The notes under the pieces are model-generated. The model did not search any database and was not told where the DNA came from. It saw only the letters and a list, made by a program, of their open reading frames with translations. The position numbers and the translations under genes are program-made. Shown here piece after piece: positions 9,381 through 19,533 of a DNA stretch of 34,795 nt (position 1 is its first letter; each line of letters begins with the position of its first letter). The stretch lies in assembly GCA_049999805.1 (NCBI GenBank), contig JBNGIO010006342.1, positions 367,641 to 402,435 of the forward strand. The letters are read 5' to 3'. This stretch comes from Folioceros fuciformis (lineage: Eukaryota; Anthocerotophyta; Anthocerotopsida; Anthocerotales).

Positions 9381-9385
9381 GGTGC
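9110..9385 (-). pseudogene. Truncated, frameshifted 3' fragment of INDH
   Basis: The minus strand shows [15 protein letters not shown], matching the end of the penultimate INDH exon, then a degraded intron and VRLTSDQG..., matching the last exon. The reading frame is broken by indels, and everything 5' of this point (P-loop, switch and CPKC exons) is missing. It is carried on the same duplicated block as NHP2 copy 2 and cannot encode a working ATPase. Confidence 0.85.
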
Positions 9386-9623
9386 TCCAACTGAGCAAGT
9401 TGCCTCTCCCATTCCATCGGCGCAGCACATGGGACCTGCTTGATGGTCGGAACATGACTGGTCAAGACAATCTGGTCCTTTCAGATTGCGACATTGTGCA
9501 CATTATAGGAAAGGCCGCCCGCCGTAGGCCTTAAGTGCGCTGCATCGCATGCTTGTTAGTAATTTTGTAAGGCCATTGCACAAGACGATGGGTGAATGAG
9601 CGCCACAAAGATGGGCCTAACAG

Positions 9624-9914
9624 ATGAATGCCGAAACACGAGGGATCCTAAAATTTCTGATTTCAATGGCCAAGGAAAGGCGGCGGTTGCCAGGCTCGAA
9701 AGTCGGCTTCGGCGGAGCGGGACAAACCAGGATGCAAGAAGAACTTGCTGGAGTGCGGGCTTACGCCAGGTCACAATCGCCAAAGCAATGGAGAGCACAA
9801 TGCGGGAAGAAGATGAGCAAGAAGAGAGGACCTCGGACCCAATTCGGTTCAGAAGAACTCCAACAGCAGGGGCTGGAGGAGGAGCCGCAGGAGGAGGTGA
9901 AGCAGCAGTCATGA
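9624..9914 (+). CDS. Small hypothetical ORF, uncertain
   Basis: An ATG-initiated 96-aa ORF with a basic middle (KKMSKKRGPRTQFG) and a Gln/Glu-rich tail. No family is recognised. Two other frames (9596-10057 plus, 9556-9912 minus) are also open here, which weakens the case. Such overlap is common in GC-rich low-complexity plant DNA. It lies between the INDH fragment and a decayed PPR locus, so it may be noise. Confidence 0.2.
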   Translation: MNAETRGILKFLISMAKERRRLPGSKVGFGGAGQTRMQEELAGVRAYARSQSPKQWRAQCGKKMSKKRGPRTQFGSEELQQQGLEEEPQEEVKQQS

Positions 9915-10139
9915 CCCAGGGTCATTTGCATGGTCGAGGGAAAGGCCTACATATTTATGTACATGCATTCAAGCTTGGAGGTGGGTGGCCACTTCGCTTG
10001 CTGTTGTGCCTTCGGGATTCTAGACGAAGTACGGTGACGAACATCCTGCACAGATGAGTTCGTGGAGGATCCCTCATGCTTTGTAACGTAACAGGGGCTT
10101 GGTGCGAGGCTGCCACGCAGTGCACAGCGAATTAGTGTC

Positions 10140-11330
10140 ATGAATGCTCTTCGTGGAGAGGAGTAGAACCAGGGGGCGGCGTGGTGCAACCTTGGCACCG
10201 CCAGGGCGGAGAGATCCGTGATTCCCGGCTGGAGGTGCAGACACAGTGACTCCTGAAGCTCCAAACCCTCACCAGTGCGCTCACTCAGCTCAAGTGCGCC
10301 ACACCTGCACGTCCGAGCAGATCTACTATGGACGTGTGGTGCGCCACCTAGGGAGTGATGCCGTAGTGTCCGGTCATATCCGAGAAGCACTCCCGCCCCC
10401 TAATCACTGGACCTGCATCCCTGCAGACCGTTGATATCCCGAGGACGTGATGCCGTCCGACAGTATGCCATCCCCTCTCATTCCGTGAAACAGGTGAAAG
10501 AACACTTCACAGTCTCCCTGAAGGATGGCCCGCAATCAGTGCATTCCACGCGACATCTTGTCTTTCATGCAATGCCTGAAACTCGTGCTGTGCTTCAACG
10601 TGCTTACCAAACGGAGGGCTAAAAGGACACCATACTGACGCCCTTGCTCTCCTGCCAGTGTATGCACCCGCCTTCCCACATTCACAGCTGCCACGTTTGG
10701 ACATGCCTCCAGGACGCACATAAACGTCATAGATCTGAACCCCGTGCAACGAGGTCTTCTTCCTGCACACCCCTGTAAAAGTGAAGACCACCTTACCCCA
10801 TCCTGAATTTTGCGTGGATGTTTGCGTAGCAGTGTTGGATACAGGCGTTCTCTGCAGGCGGGACATCATTGTCCAAGATCTAGGGTTCGTGTTTGTTTCT
10901 GGAGACACGGTTGGATCGATCCCCCTTTGGTTCCTCCATGCAGGTGTACGCCATTTGTCCGCATGTGCCCTCATGTCTGAGCCCTTGCTCGGCATACTCC
11001 GCTATCAGAGAATTTCATCCCACCACATTCTGCGTTCATGCCGTCAAACGTCTGGCGTGCATGTTTCAGTTCATCACATTCTACCCAGACATCAGACCAT
11101 TGCCACCACATCCGCCGTGGCCTGCTGTCGAAAACTTGGCCTGCAAATGCAGCTTGCCACATTTTGCATACATGTCCATCAGGCAGGTGCCAAGAAATAA
11201 GTTTGAGAGAACGTATGTACGTTTCTGCCAGCGTCCAAGTCGGCGGCAAATGCACAGGCTCGAGCTTGGGCAGGATCAAGACGTGAGGATCTGGTCGTTC
11301 TTTGAGCAAATTGTGGTACCAGCCCAGACC
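10140..11330 (-). pseudogene. Decayed PPR gene (PLS class with E-domain remains)
   Basis: Reading 11330 to 10140 on the minus strand gives scattered PPR blocks: DVWVECDELKHARQTFDGM near 11030-11090, MTFMCVLEACPNVAAVNVGR and RRVHTLAGEQG near 10660-10735, QDVAWNALIAGH near 10520-10560, and an E-domain segment GHYGITP with stop, VAHHTSIVDLLGRAG near 10295-10375. The order matches an intact PPR-E/DYW gene, but stops and frameshifts occur between nearly every block. Its parent would be an organelle RNA-editing or processing factor. Confidence 0.82.
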
Positions 11331-11734
11331 GCACCATACACATGCTCACCAAAAGATGTGTATGTAGTTGTAGAAAATATATCTATAAGTCAATGAAAAG
11401 AAAATAGGATAACCTTTGAGAGATGTTTGTACTCCATCCTCCCAACTGTTTTAAGGTACAGAGCGGTAGTGTCTCCCACGAGCAAAAGGAGAGAGTTGTT
11501 GGCCCACGTTCGGCTTCCCTCTGTTTGGGTATTCGCTACCATTTGGAGTGGCAAAACCAAAAATATCCCATAAAATGTACACAAGAAGCTCAGATGGCGA
11601 GGATATGGGAAGGGGACGAGCAGGGATGGCAAGGAAGATTCCACATGCCCGAAGCATTTATGGCTTCGCAGATCGAGACGCAAGCATCAAGCTTCCTTGG
11701 CAACTTGTATCCAGATATTCAACTCAATGTGCAT
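11331..11734. other. No recognisable gene
   Basis: An open frame of 189 codons (11423-11992, plus) crosses this stretch but has no recognisable domain, and it runs antisense into the end of the sterol reductase gene. I treat it as chance. AT-rich sequence at 11360-11410 may be the 3' flank of the reductase gene. Confidence 0.4.
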
Positions 11735-11815
11735 CCTTGGGGTTCAACGCCCTATCTTCATGAATCCCAGGAAATCATCTCCAAGGAATTGCCTTGTAGT
11801 AATCCACCCAAAGGA
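11735..11815 (-). pseudogene. Duplicated scrap of the sterol reductase last exon
   Basis: On the minus strand GGGTGGATTACTACAAGGCA and the following bases match the end of the downstream gene's last exon (WVEYCKAVPWRIFPGIY) plus about 25 bp of its 3' flank. The scrap lies about 235 bp beyond the real one (11972-12050). The stop codon region is altered and the earlier part of the exon is absent. Confidence 0.75.
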
Positions 11816-11988
11816 GTTAGGATCCCAAACAAGAATAAGGAACAACAGGAGCGAAGGTGGGTCAGTATCGGTTCGCCAAGGCACGGGCTGGCCAACCAAT
11901 ACTTATTTCGTTTAGGAACAAGCATCCCAAGCTCCCCATCAGATGCAGATAGCGTTTCGGGACTTCGGGATGGGGTTCAAGACCTGTG

Positions 11989-14369
11989 TTAGTAAATGCC
12001 AGGAAATATTCTCCAAGGAACTGCCTTGCAGTACTCCACCCAGACGTCCTTGTATTTTGCTCTGCATCTTTCCTCATCTCTCCGCTCTCTCCAGATGAGC
12101 AGGATGAACAAGTAAATCGGGTAGAAGTACGGTATTACGGAGCTGTTCAGTAGTTGAAATTAGTTGAAATGTAGTACCAGGGTGAGGATACGAAACTGTA
12201 AGGAAAGCACATTGACAACTCGGAGTGGTGTAGAACGCTTGAAGTTAGAACTGATACCTTGTGCCGCACATCAAACTTAGGGAGACGGCCACCAACAGGT
12301 CTCCAAGGTAGTTGCAATGTCTTGCAATGCCCCTTCAGAATGACAAGGCAAGGCGAGCTTTAGAAATTCTTCTGGGTGGCAACCGAGAGCATCTGATGTT
12401 TGTGTTTTACATACCAGTACCCCGAGACAAGAAGCTTCCCTCCTATAACTTTAGGCGGCTGACCCCAGATGAGGGCACCAGCATTGTGCTTGAAAACGTG
12501 CTTCTGTTTGTTCGCGCCTCTGAAAACTATATACCTGCATGTGAGACAGGAGAAGTGGAGTCATTGGAGCCATCTCCAGAAGGAACGTGGATCCCAAACA
12601 ACAAGGAGGGAGAGTTTCTATTCTGCCTGGCAGCAGACATACCCAGCCACGAAAACTACGACATTGAAAATCGCTAAAGGTTTTGACAGCTCCACTTTGT
12701 GACTTAATAACCACCAACCCTGCATAAACAGGAAGTACTTGATACAGTAAGAACAGCATGCAATGAGACACTTGGTGGCTGACAATGTCCTGACGTCATA
12801 GGTCCAGACTTGCATCGAAGGGGCACACCTGGATCGAGAAACCGAAGGGGATCCAAACCATGTCTCCAAAAACCAACATGAACCCGAAATTTTCGGCAAT
12901 GATATCCCACCTGCAGAGAAAGCAGCTAACATAGTAACTCAAAACAAAGATTCTGGCAGAAACGTGAAGTTATCATTGACCCAGAGCATGCATACAATTT
13001 TGATCCACATTCGAGCGCGAGTGATGGCAACATACGTGGAGGTCATGTAGGCTTCATACCAAAGAAAGTCAATCACGTATATCTGCAAGACCACCATATC
13101 AGTACTTCAAACATGTAGCTTGAGTTCTTACACCACAAGTTTGGAGAGGGCTCGTTCAGACGTTACAGCCGAGAATATTTGAAACAAAATCATGGGCGGT
13201 GATACGGCACCATCTTCAAGCTTTTGCTTGGCAGCAATTGATAGGTTGATTAGGAGCCATGCAATCATTCCAGCTCGGATCCAGAAGAATCTAGATATTC
13301 AAAGTTTGAGTTCATAACATCTTGCATACTTGCTGGTGTTCAAAACAAATGAAAATGGACCTTACTTCAGATCCAGCCCAAGCACTTGAGGATTCAGCTG
13401 CACGCCAAACCACCTGACTACGCCAGAGAGACAAGGGCAAGGTTCAGCACACGTAAACAACAATAAGGAGGATAGAACATGAACAGCATCAGCGTACTCC
13501 ACTCTGTGAAACATCGGTATAATCCAAACCGTGACAGCTGTGGCATCCACTCACCAGTCGTGAAGCAGGTTTCCAGTTACTCGGGGCCTCAAAGATGCAC
13601 CTTTGCTTGTGGATCTTGACCCCGTGATGTAAAGAATCCAAGTAGCCTAACAAGAGCACCCATCAATTGGCTAGGGTTACATCTGGAAGCACAAACTTGG
13701 ACAAGACTACGAAATCCAGAACGGTATTCAAGCGTAAACAAGACTCACCAAAAGGCACAGAATGTTTGCAGCAGCAAACAGTTGTCCGCCTTTTTCAGCA
13801 GCTATCTGAAAAGACCCAAGCTCGGGAGTCAGATCTGTACAGCATTGACAGGTGATGCATCTCTGCTTCCAGCACAATGTGACAGTACCGTAGAACGAAG
13901 AACGCCTGCCCTGCTTGCGATGCCAAGCGCAACCAGCAGAAAAACAAGCACATTGAAGCCTGCAGAAAACAATGTATCAGCTTGAGACGTAGCCGGACCT
14001 ACATCCCACACCACACGCGGCCCGGATCCACATCTGCATCCCAGCTACAGACAGACGCTCACCATTAGCCTTGTAGTAAATCCTGGTCTTATCCTCCAGC
14101 AATGCACCTGCGATGGTTCTTCCAGGAAGCACCGATCCCAACACAGCCACGGCCACTAGAAACCCCAGCAGCAATCCAACCTGAACACCATACTCCCGTC
14201 AGAGTCAAGACAGGGATCATAAAACGACAAAAAAAAAAAAAAAAAAAGGCAAGAGCAGCATCAGCTAACGGACCATGGAGAGGGACGGGTAGTCCAGCAA
14301 AGGACACCTCTCCAGAACATCCTTGACGACCATGATCGATGCCTCGATTTGTTTCTCCAACTCCACCAT
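11989..14369 (-). CDS. FK: Delta(14)-sterol reductase, FACKEL type
   Basis: Thirteen minus-strand exons join in phase to 386 aa: 14274-14369, 14063-14180, 13889-13959, 13749-13805, 13555-13646, 13366-13413, 13167-13290, 13036-13082, 12829-12910, 12643-12719, 12415-12534, 12258-12332, 11989-12142. Recognisable motifs are LPGRTIAGALL, NLLHDWWFGVQLNPQ, FFWIRAGM, WDIIAENFGFMLVFGD, the family signature LLVSGYWGIARHCNYLGDL (about 305-323) and the C-terminal IPYFYPIYLFILLIWRERRD. The enzyme reduces the C14 double bond of sterol intermediates with NADPH in the ER membrane, after CYP51, in plant sterol synthesis. The length is close to the 369 aa I recall for the Arabidopsis enzyme. Residue G in FGFSIQ replaces the usual T. 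All splice borders are GT-AG. Intron 1 carries a 19-base A tract (T tract on the coding strand). Confidence 0.95.
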
Positions 14370-14587
14370 CGCGCATCTGGAATACCACAAGGGCAGGCAA
14401 AATGGGGAAGTGTAGTAAAAACATTGTTTCAGACGTATCCGGTACATACGTTGTTTTGCCGATTGACGCTTCACAAACGTTTCATGTACGTACACCCCTA
14501 CCTGCACCGTTATTTCGTGACGCGTGACGGAGGCAGTTTTGGGGGAGAAGGCGCCGTCAGTCGGGCGGAGCTGGATGGCCACGGAAC

Positions 14588-14619
14588 GCAACACAACACA
14601 ACACAACACAACACAACAC
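14588..14619. repeat. ACACA pentanucleotide microsatellite
   Basis: About six perfect ACACA/ACAAC units lie about 220 bp upstream of the FACKEL-type start codon. They could sit in its promoter or 5' UTR region. Confidence 0.85.
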
Positions 14620-15300
14620 GGGACGTTTCCCAAGACAGATTCCGTTCAATTACAACGGCAGCGCGAGTGCCGAATTTGTCGTAGCCTGTGGGTGAGATGC
14701 AGCTTTGGGACCAGTGCAAGTCTGTCAAGTTGCCCCCAACAAGACGCGAAAGCAATGTATGTAGTGTCACAGGCTTCCGCGATGAGCACATGCGTCCCTG
14801 CTTGTTACGCATGGAGGCAATCTTAAATGGGGATTGGAAACCTATGTCCACTGAGAAGACGATTCAGTCGCAGGCTTTGGATAAAGACAGTGATCTTGAA
14901 AGCTCAAAGGCCCAAAGCCCAAAGGGCGGGGTGATGCAGCAATTGCAACGCGGACACAGCACAGCTTGCATTCGTCAATTGGTAATTCCTTGCCCTAGGG
15001 CAAGGCATATTGCTGGAGGCTCGTCTTCCCAAGTCTTGATGCCCTCAAACTCCTCATCAGCAGCCTAAGCAAAGTGGATCTGATATGCATGTTGGGCTAC
15101 GGCCATGCTGCATGTTGCGTAAGGCGTAGTAAAGGTGAGACCTAGTCAAGCGGCAATTGGAATCCTGCTCTGGCGACTGACCTGACTCCAAGGATATTGC
15201 TTTTGCAGGGCGTAGGCGTTGCTTGTCAGATTTGATTTAGTATTGGTATCTCAGACACTGGCTGTGAATTACACTCCTCTGGGATAGGATACCTCCGGGC
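14620..15300. other. Unassigned stretch; one 126-codon plus-strand ORF
   Basis: An ORF at 14688-15068 starts with ATG (MGEMQLWDQCKSVKLPPTRR) and has no recognised domain. Overlapping frames are open on the other strand. An 18-bp perfect palindrome, CCTTGCCCTAGGGCAAGG, lies at 14988-15005. Nothing else is supported. Confidence 0.3.
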
Positions 15301-15717
15301 CTGTGAGAAGATCTGGATCCGAGAAGCAGAATGGAAGGAGAACCTCTCATCGAAGGTGCAGGACAAGGACAAGGAGGCCGCGGCAGGAAGGAGGAATATT
15401 GGCAGGCAAGCTAATTGCTGCCGTCATGCGGGCCACCTTGGGGTGGCCATGTGCCGCACTCCACAAGCCACATGGCTGCAATAGGATGTCAGATGGAGCA
15501 TGAGCAAACCCTAGCGTGCCATCATCCATGCCTCCTGCAGCTGCCGGCCTGCCTGCCTGTGTTGCCACAAGGGCAGCATGTGAGCGAGACAAGGGAGGCA
15601 CGATGACCACGGCGGCCTGGGACAGGCCCGGAGTGGCAGCAGCAGGCTTTTGGACCCCACTACTGTTGGAGCATGTCTGGATATCTGTGACCACAGTAGG
15701 CCAGTACTGCGGCTGCC

Positions 15718-16158
15718 CTAAGCTTCCATCACCGTTTTGTCCATTCTTGACTGGGAAGTTGAAACTGCTCCATCTTCCTCGGCTCCCATTGTACATTTGG
15801 AAGTGGCAGTACATTTTGGCAACACGTTGGCAATCATGCTGGACTACAACTGCTGCCCTACCGGATCGACGGACGGGCTTGGCCTGGGCACGGCTTGGCC
15901 TGGCCTGATGAGCAACAATACTTACGCTTATTTTATACTGGCCGCCTCCAGTTGTGTTCAATACCAACTGCAAAATGCTGTTATAGGCATTCATGACCGG
16001 AGCTCCGCAGTTGCAACGTCTGGGGTGTTACATAACCTCCTCCTTGTTGTGTGCGAGCAGCGATGGAGAGGGCGGTCCAACCCCTGGTCAAGGCAGCGTC
16101 AATGAGTACATACCCTACAACTGTGGTTGGCGAAAGGACTGGAGTGTGGCAGTGGCTC
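15718..16158 (-). CDS. Possible three-exon fragment, cysteine-rich, unknown
   Basis: Three minus-strand segments (16114-16158, 15926-16019, 15718-15843) keep one frame across two GT-AG gaps of 94 and 82 bp, the normal intron size here, and end at a TAG. The translation includes HTPVLSPTTVV, CNCGAPVMNAYNSILQLVL and NVLPKCTATSKCTMGAEED. It is cysteine-rich, as secreted proteins often are. I found no start exon and no family. A longer unspliced frame (15347-15994, minus) covers part of the same stretch, so the model may be wrong. Alternatives are a decayed gene or chance. Confidence 0.28.
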
Positions 16159-16324
16159 CTGCAAGAGGGGTGGTTGCCGATTTAGGAGGTGCACCCATTT
16201 CCGGGCCCCGGCAGAGGCATGTCAGGGCTCGAGTAATGTGCAGGGCCCGATTCCGGCGTGCAGGTCAGACATCGGGGAGAGTTGAAGCTTTGGTTGGTTA
16301 GGCGACTTGTAACTCGCTACAGTC

Positions 16325-16455
16325 CAGGCGTGCGCGCCCGACGGGAATCCGAATCCCCGGATTTCGGCTGGGTAAAAAGTGACAGCCAGTTTTTATTACC
16401 CGCAGTGCGCGCAGCGCGCGCGATATGCTCTACCAGTCTGGCGCCCCGGCCCTGA
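16325..16455 (-). other. tRNA/SINE-like sequence with A- and B-box resemblance
   Basis: On the minus strand TGGTAGAGCATA (plus 16424-16435) resembles a Pol III A box in a D-arm-like context. GGGGATTCGGATTCCCG (plus 16342-16358) resembles a B box in a T-arm. Between them are a CGCGCGCTGCGCGC palindrome and a GGGTAATAAAAA/TTTTTACCC hairpin. The acceptor stem does not pair as a tRNA should and the boxes are about 65 bp apart, so this is not a normal tRNA gene. A tRNA-derived SINE or pseudogene is possible. Confidence 0.3.
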
Positions 16456-16707
16456 AGGTAGTGCCCATCACGTCCGACTCCGGACCCCAGCTCATCACCC
16501 GTCCCAGCCTGTATCTTCATGGACATCGGCATGGGCATGTTGTAGGGCGTGGGCAGCCCCTAGGTGGATGCCCAAGCTTTGTCCATGTGAAGTGCAGCTC
16601 GGCCTGCTCTGCCAGAGCTCGGGCTCGGGCTCTGGGACCCTGCTGTTTTATGACAGACTTTATCACCCTATTCATGGCCCCGCCTCGGCCTCTACGCCGC
16701 CCAAGAC

Positions 16708-16902
16708 GTGAGAAAGAACGCACCATGGTTAGGCTCCCGGCGTTCACATGCAACTCCTTTCACATGCCTTGCTGCTGTTGCAGCTGCTACTGCTGATCAG
16801 AGGCTAGTGAGAGAGCTTATAGCATACAATGCTCGTCACGCCGTCTTGGCATATGAGGCTGTCAGGAGGAGGATGTTGAAGCAACCACACCTTCATGACT
16901 AG
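16708..16902 (+). other. Short open segment with a helical RRR-motif, unknown
   Basis: The last half of this 64-codon frame reads ADQRLVRELIAYNARHAV then LAYEAVRRRMLKQ and stops. The composition looks like real protein. It faintly recalls the helix before the SRA domain of SUVH histone methyltransferases, but no SRA, pre-SET or SET sequence is seen nearby. I do not assign it. Confidence 0.2.
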
Positions 16903-17173
16903 AGTCCATCAAATTCTGGCTTCTAGGATGTAACACATTTGGTGCACATTTGGGGGTGGCGTTTTGGTGGATGGTGTCTGCAAGCGCATGAGAGACGGGA
17001 ACATTCCGGGTACACTATGAGTTGAGATGGCTATATTTAGCAGGTGCTGTAGGTGGCTTGTGTCGGATTGGCCATCAATGATTGACCTGTTTGCCAACAT
17101 TTTTGGGGCGGAGACGAAGGCTGTCACAGGTTTTTTACCGCTTTGACTCTGGCAATCTCATTAAGTGGGGCCA

Positions 17174-17230
17174 TGTGGGAAGTCCCACATTGGAGAAGCC
17201 CCAAGCAGCCGTTGAAGGTTCAACGTCCAT
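17174..17230. mobile_element. Copia-LTR-like terminus
   Basis: TGTGGGAAGTCCCACATTGG starts with TG and carries the AGTCCCACATTGG motif common at the 5' ends of plant Ty1/copia LTRs. It also forms an 8-bp inverted repeat (ATGTGGGA / TCCCACAT) around AG. No second LTR, primer binding site or pol ORF was found, so it could be a solo-LTR end or chance. Confidence 0.3.
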
Positions 17231-19457
17231 GCAACAAGCCTCTCCTCTCCAGGCTCCCTCACGTGCCTTGCCCATGCCTCTCAGCATTCTTGAAGCAAAC
17301 GTCCAGACTATGCATCGAGCACTCGTCACCGATTTGAGTTCAACTAGTTGGGAACTGGGCTGCGAGACGAGACTGGAGAGCAGCCCATGATGGATGACGG
17401 AGCTGAGGAACCGAGATCGAGCAACAAGTCCGAATAGCATCATGATGCCAGCACCGGATTCATTCATGGAATGCGTTTGCGCCCCCTGCCTTGATAAACT
17501 TCGCTATCTGCTGGGTAGCCTTGTACTGGTCATGGAGGATGATGGGTAGTTGGCAGGGTACATCAAAGTGCAGTACCGGATGGGCCATGGCAGGCAGCAG
17601 GCATTCATGGCAGCGCCCGCACTTACAGCGGCGGTCTCCATCATGCATCCTAGAGAGCCTGCGGTCTGTCTGGCTACCGAGATCTCCAGGAAGGTGGGTT
17701 TTGCATGACGTGGGTCACAGATGTGGCATGATCTACATCAACAGGCAGGCTGTGGAGAGGCCACGCTTTACCGTGGCCACATAGCGCTGGAAAGGTGGCA
17801 TCGTCACATGAGTCAGGTACACTTAGTGTACATATGTGCATACAATAGCTTGGGGAACCGACGGGAGCCAGACCGGGAGACGCAGACCGAGAAGACATTT
17901 TGTTGGGAGGCAAGTCTTCCTTGGTCACGAGGTAGCGCCAACCCGTGACTAATGATCCCTGTCTCCTTTTGCTTTTGATTTTTTTGACCCTAGCGATGGC
18001 GGTGCATCCCGCTCCCACAATTGGAAGTGGAGCAGCAGACATCAGGTCCCTTCTCGCTTTCTCGCCCTTGTCCTGGGCCTTGAAGTTGGGTGGCATGGCA
18101 TCTGCGCGTGCCGTCGCAGGAGGTTGCCTGCCTACCAGCCTCTCGGCCAGTAGCCCCACACATGCCGGAAAAGCAACTTGGTGAGAGGCCATTGGAACAG
18201 CTGCCGCGGGCCCGCTGTGCGCACTGCGGTGTGGCTCCACTGTTCAACGGAGTCCGTCGTCCGGCCTCCTGCTCCGTTGTTTTTACAGCCCAGGATTTAG
18301 ATTTTACTGGCACACCACCCACAGCTCCTCTTTCTATGTCACAAGTCCCTGTACCTCACAGCTGAAGAGCTGCTGTGTTGCTCCTCTCTCCAGAAGCTCC
18401 AGCTGCAGCTGCTCTCCCGTCCCCAGACAGCAGGGAGGAGGCGATGTGTTGCCGGAGCAGCAGCTGCTACTGCTGAGCTACCGACGTGGGTGATGAAGGG
18501 TCTCTCCTCCTCTGCTCTCTCTTCAGGGCCGGGCTCTGGCTCATGATGAGTGCACTCGCAGCTGATCTGCCCGTTGCTCTGCCCCCGCCCGAGCCTGCGC
18601 CTGCGCCTCCTGCAGAGCAGTGATGCATCCGTGCTCGTGGCAGAATCAGTGCGCGTCCAGTTGGGGGACACAGCATCGACCTCTCTGCCACCTTCCGCGG
18701 CGTGCATTGGGTGTGCTGTCTCTGTCCCGTGGCTCGGCCCAGCATTACGTGCTCGGAGGGCTGTGGGGTCTTGGGAAGTAGGAGGAATTCGAGCCCCTGG
18801 CAAGGGAAGCGGGTGGCGGATCAGACGGGCTGTGGGCAGTACAGTGTACGCAATTTCGCGTGCTGAGAATGAGCGCCTTGTCAACCCGACCGGAGACTTG
18901 GAGGAGGAAGGTCCTGATCAATATGTGTAGGTGGATACCCAGGAGAGCTCACAGGACGGACTTCGACTTCGGGCTGTCGACGCAGCTTGCCTGAGGACGC
19001 TGTGGGTTGAGGCCTCTCGCGCGGGAGGAACTGGTGTTTGAGCTCAGCAAGGGCTTCCTTCACGGCCCTTTGTTTGTGAGAGGAAACGTGGGGGATCCGT
19101 CGTCAATGCTGCCTCCTCTGAGCATGTGTTCTGCAACTTGTTGAGCTGCTGCGGCCGTGGTGAGGCTCAGCTCCTTGCATTACTGCTCCTTCCCAATTTT
19201 GCCTCTGCGCTTAGCTTTTCTATGGTTTTCTGCGTCCGTCTCGGTGGTAGATCGGGTTGGGATGTCCCTCTTTTGCCACCCGTCGCTTTCGTCTGGTTGT
19301 TCATAGATCAAGTGCGCGTGAGAGAAGCGCGTGATGGCCTTGGGCTCGGCTGTGTAGCCCCTGACCCTGACAGCTGTGCAGCTCAGGGAGCTCTTGTTTG
19401 CAACCCAGATCTTGAACGGATCAGTCGTTTCTTACTGTATGCCTTGTGCTCGTGAGC
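17231..19457. other. About 2.2 kb without a supported gene
   Basis: Many short frames are open on both strands in this GC-rich DNA and none shows a known domain. A plus-strand frame at 17945-18184 opens with a hydrophobic run (LLLLLIFLTLAMAV) like a signal peptide but has only a GTG start. The last few hundred bases before 19458 probably include the promoter and 5' UTR of the TRM gene. Confidence 0.4.
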
Positions 19458-19533
19458 CTTGACAGCTACGGACAACACCGCCACAGCCAAATCGCCCGGA
19501 TTGTCTTCGGAGCGAGATCTACCGACTGACTGT

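Noticed and set aside
11423-11992. 189-codon plus-strand frame
   Set aside because: It overlaps the duplicated reductase exon in antisense and has no domain of its own.
15347-15994. 215-codon unspliced minus-strand frame
   Set aside because: No domain is recognised, and part of it conflicts with a better-phased spliced model. It could still be real but is not supported as read.
16708-16902. Possible SUVH histone methyltransferase fragment
   Set aside because: Only a short helix-like string resembles the pre-SRA region, with no SRA or SET sequence in any frame nearby.
18339-18884. 181-codon minus-strand frame rich in R, S and A
   Set aside because: Several frames are open over the same GC-rich DNA and none resembles a family.
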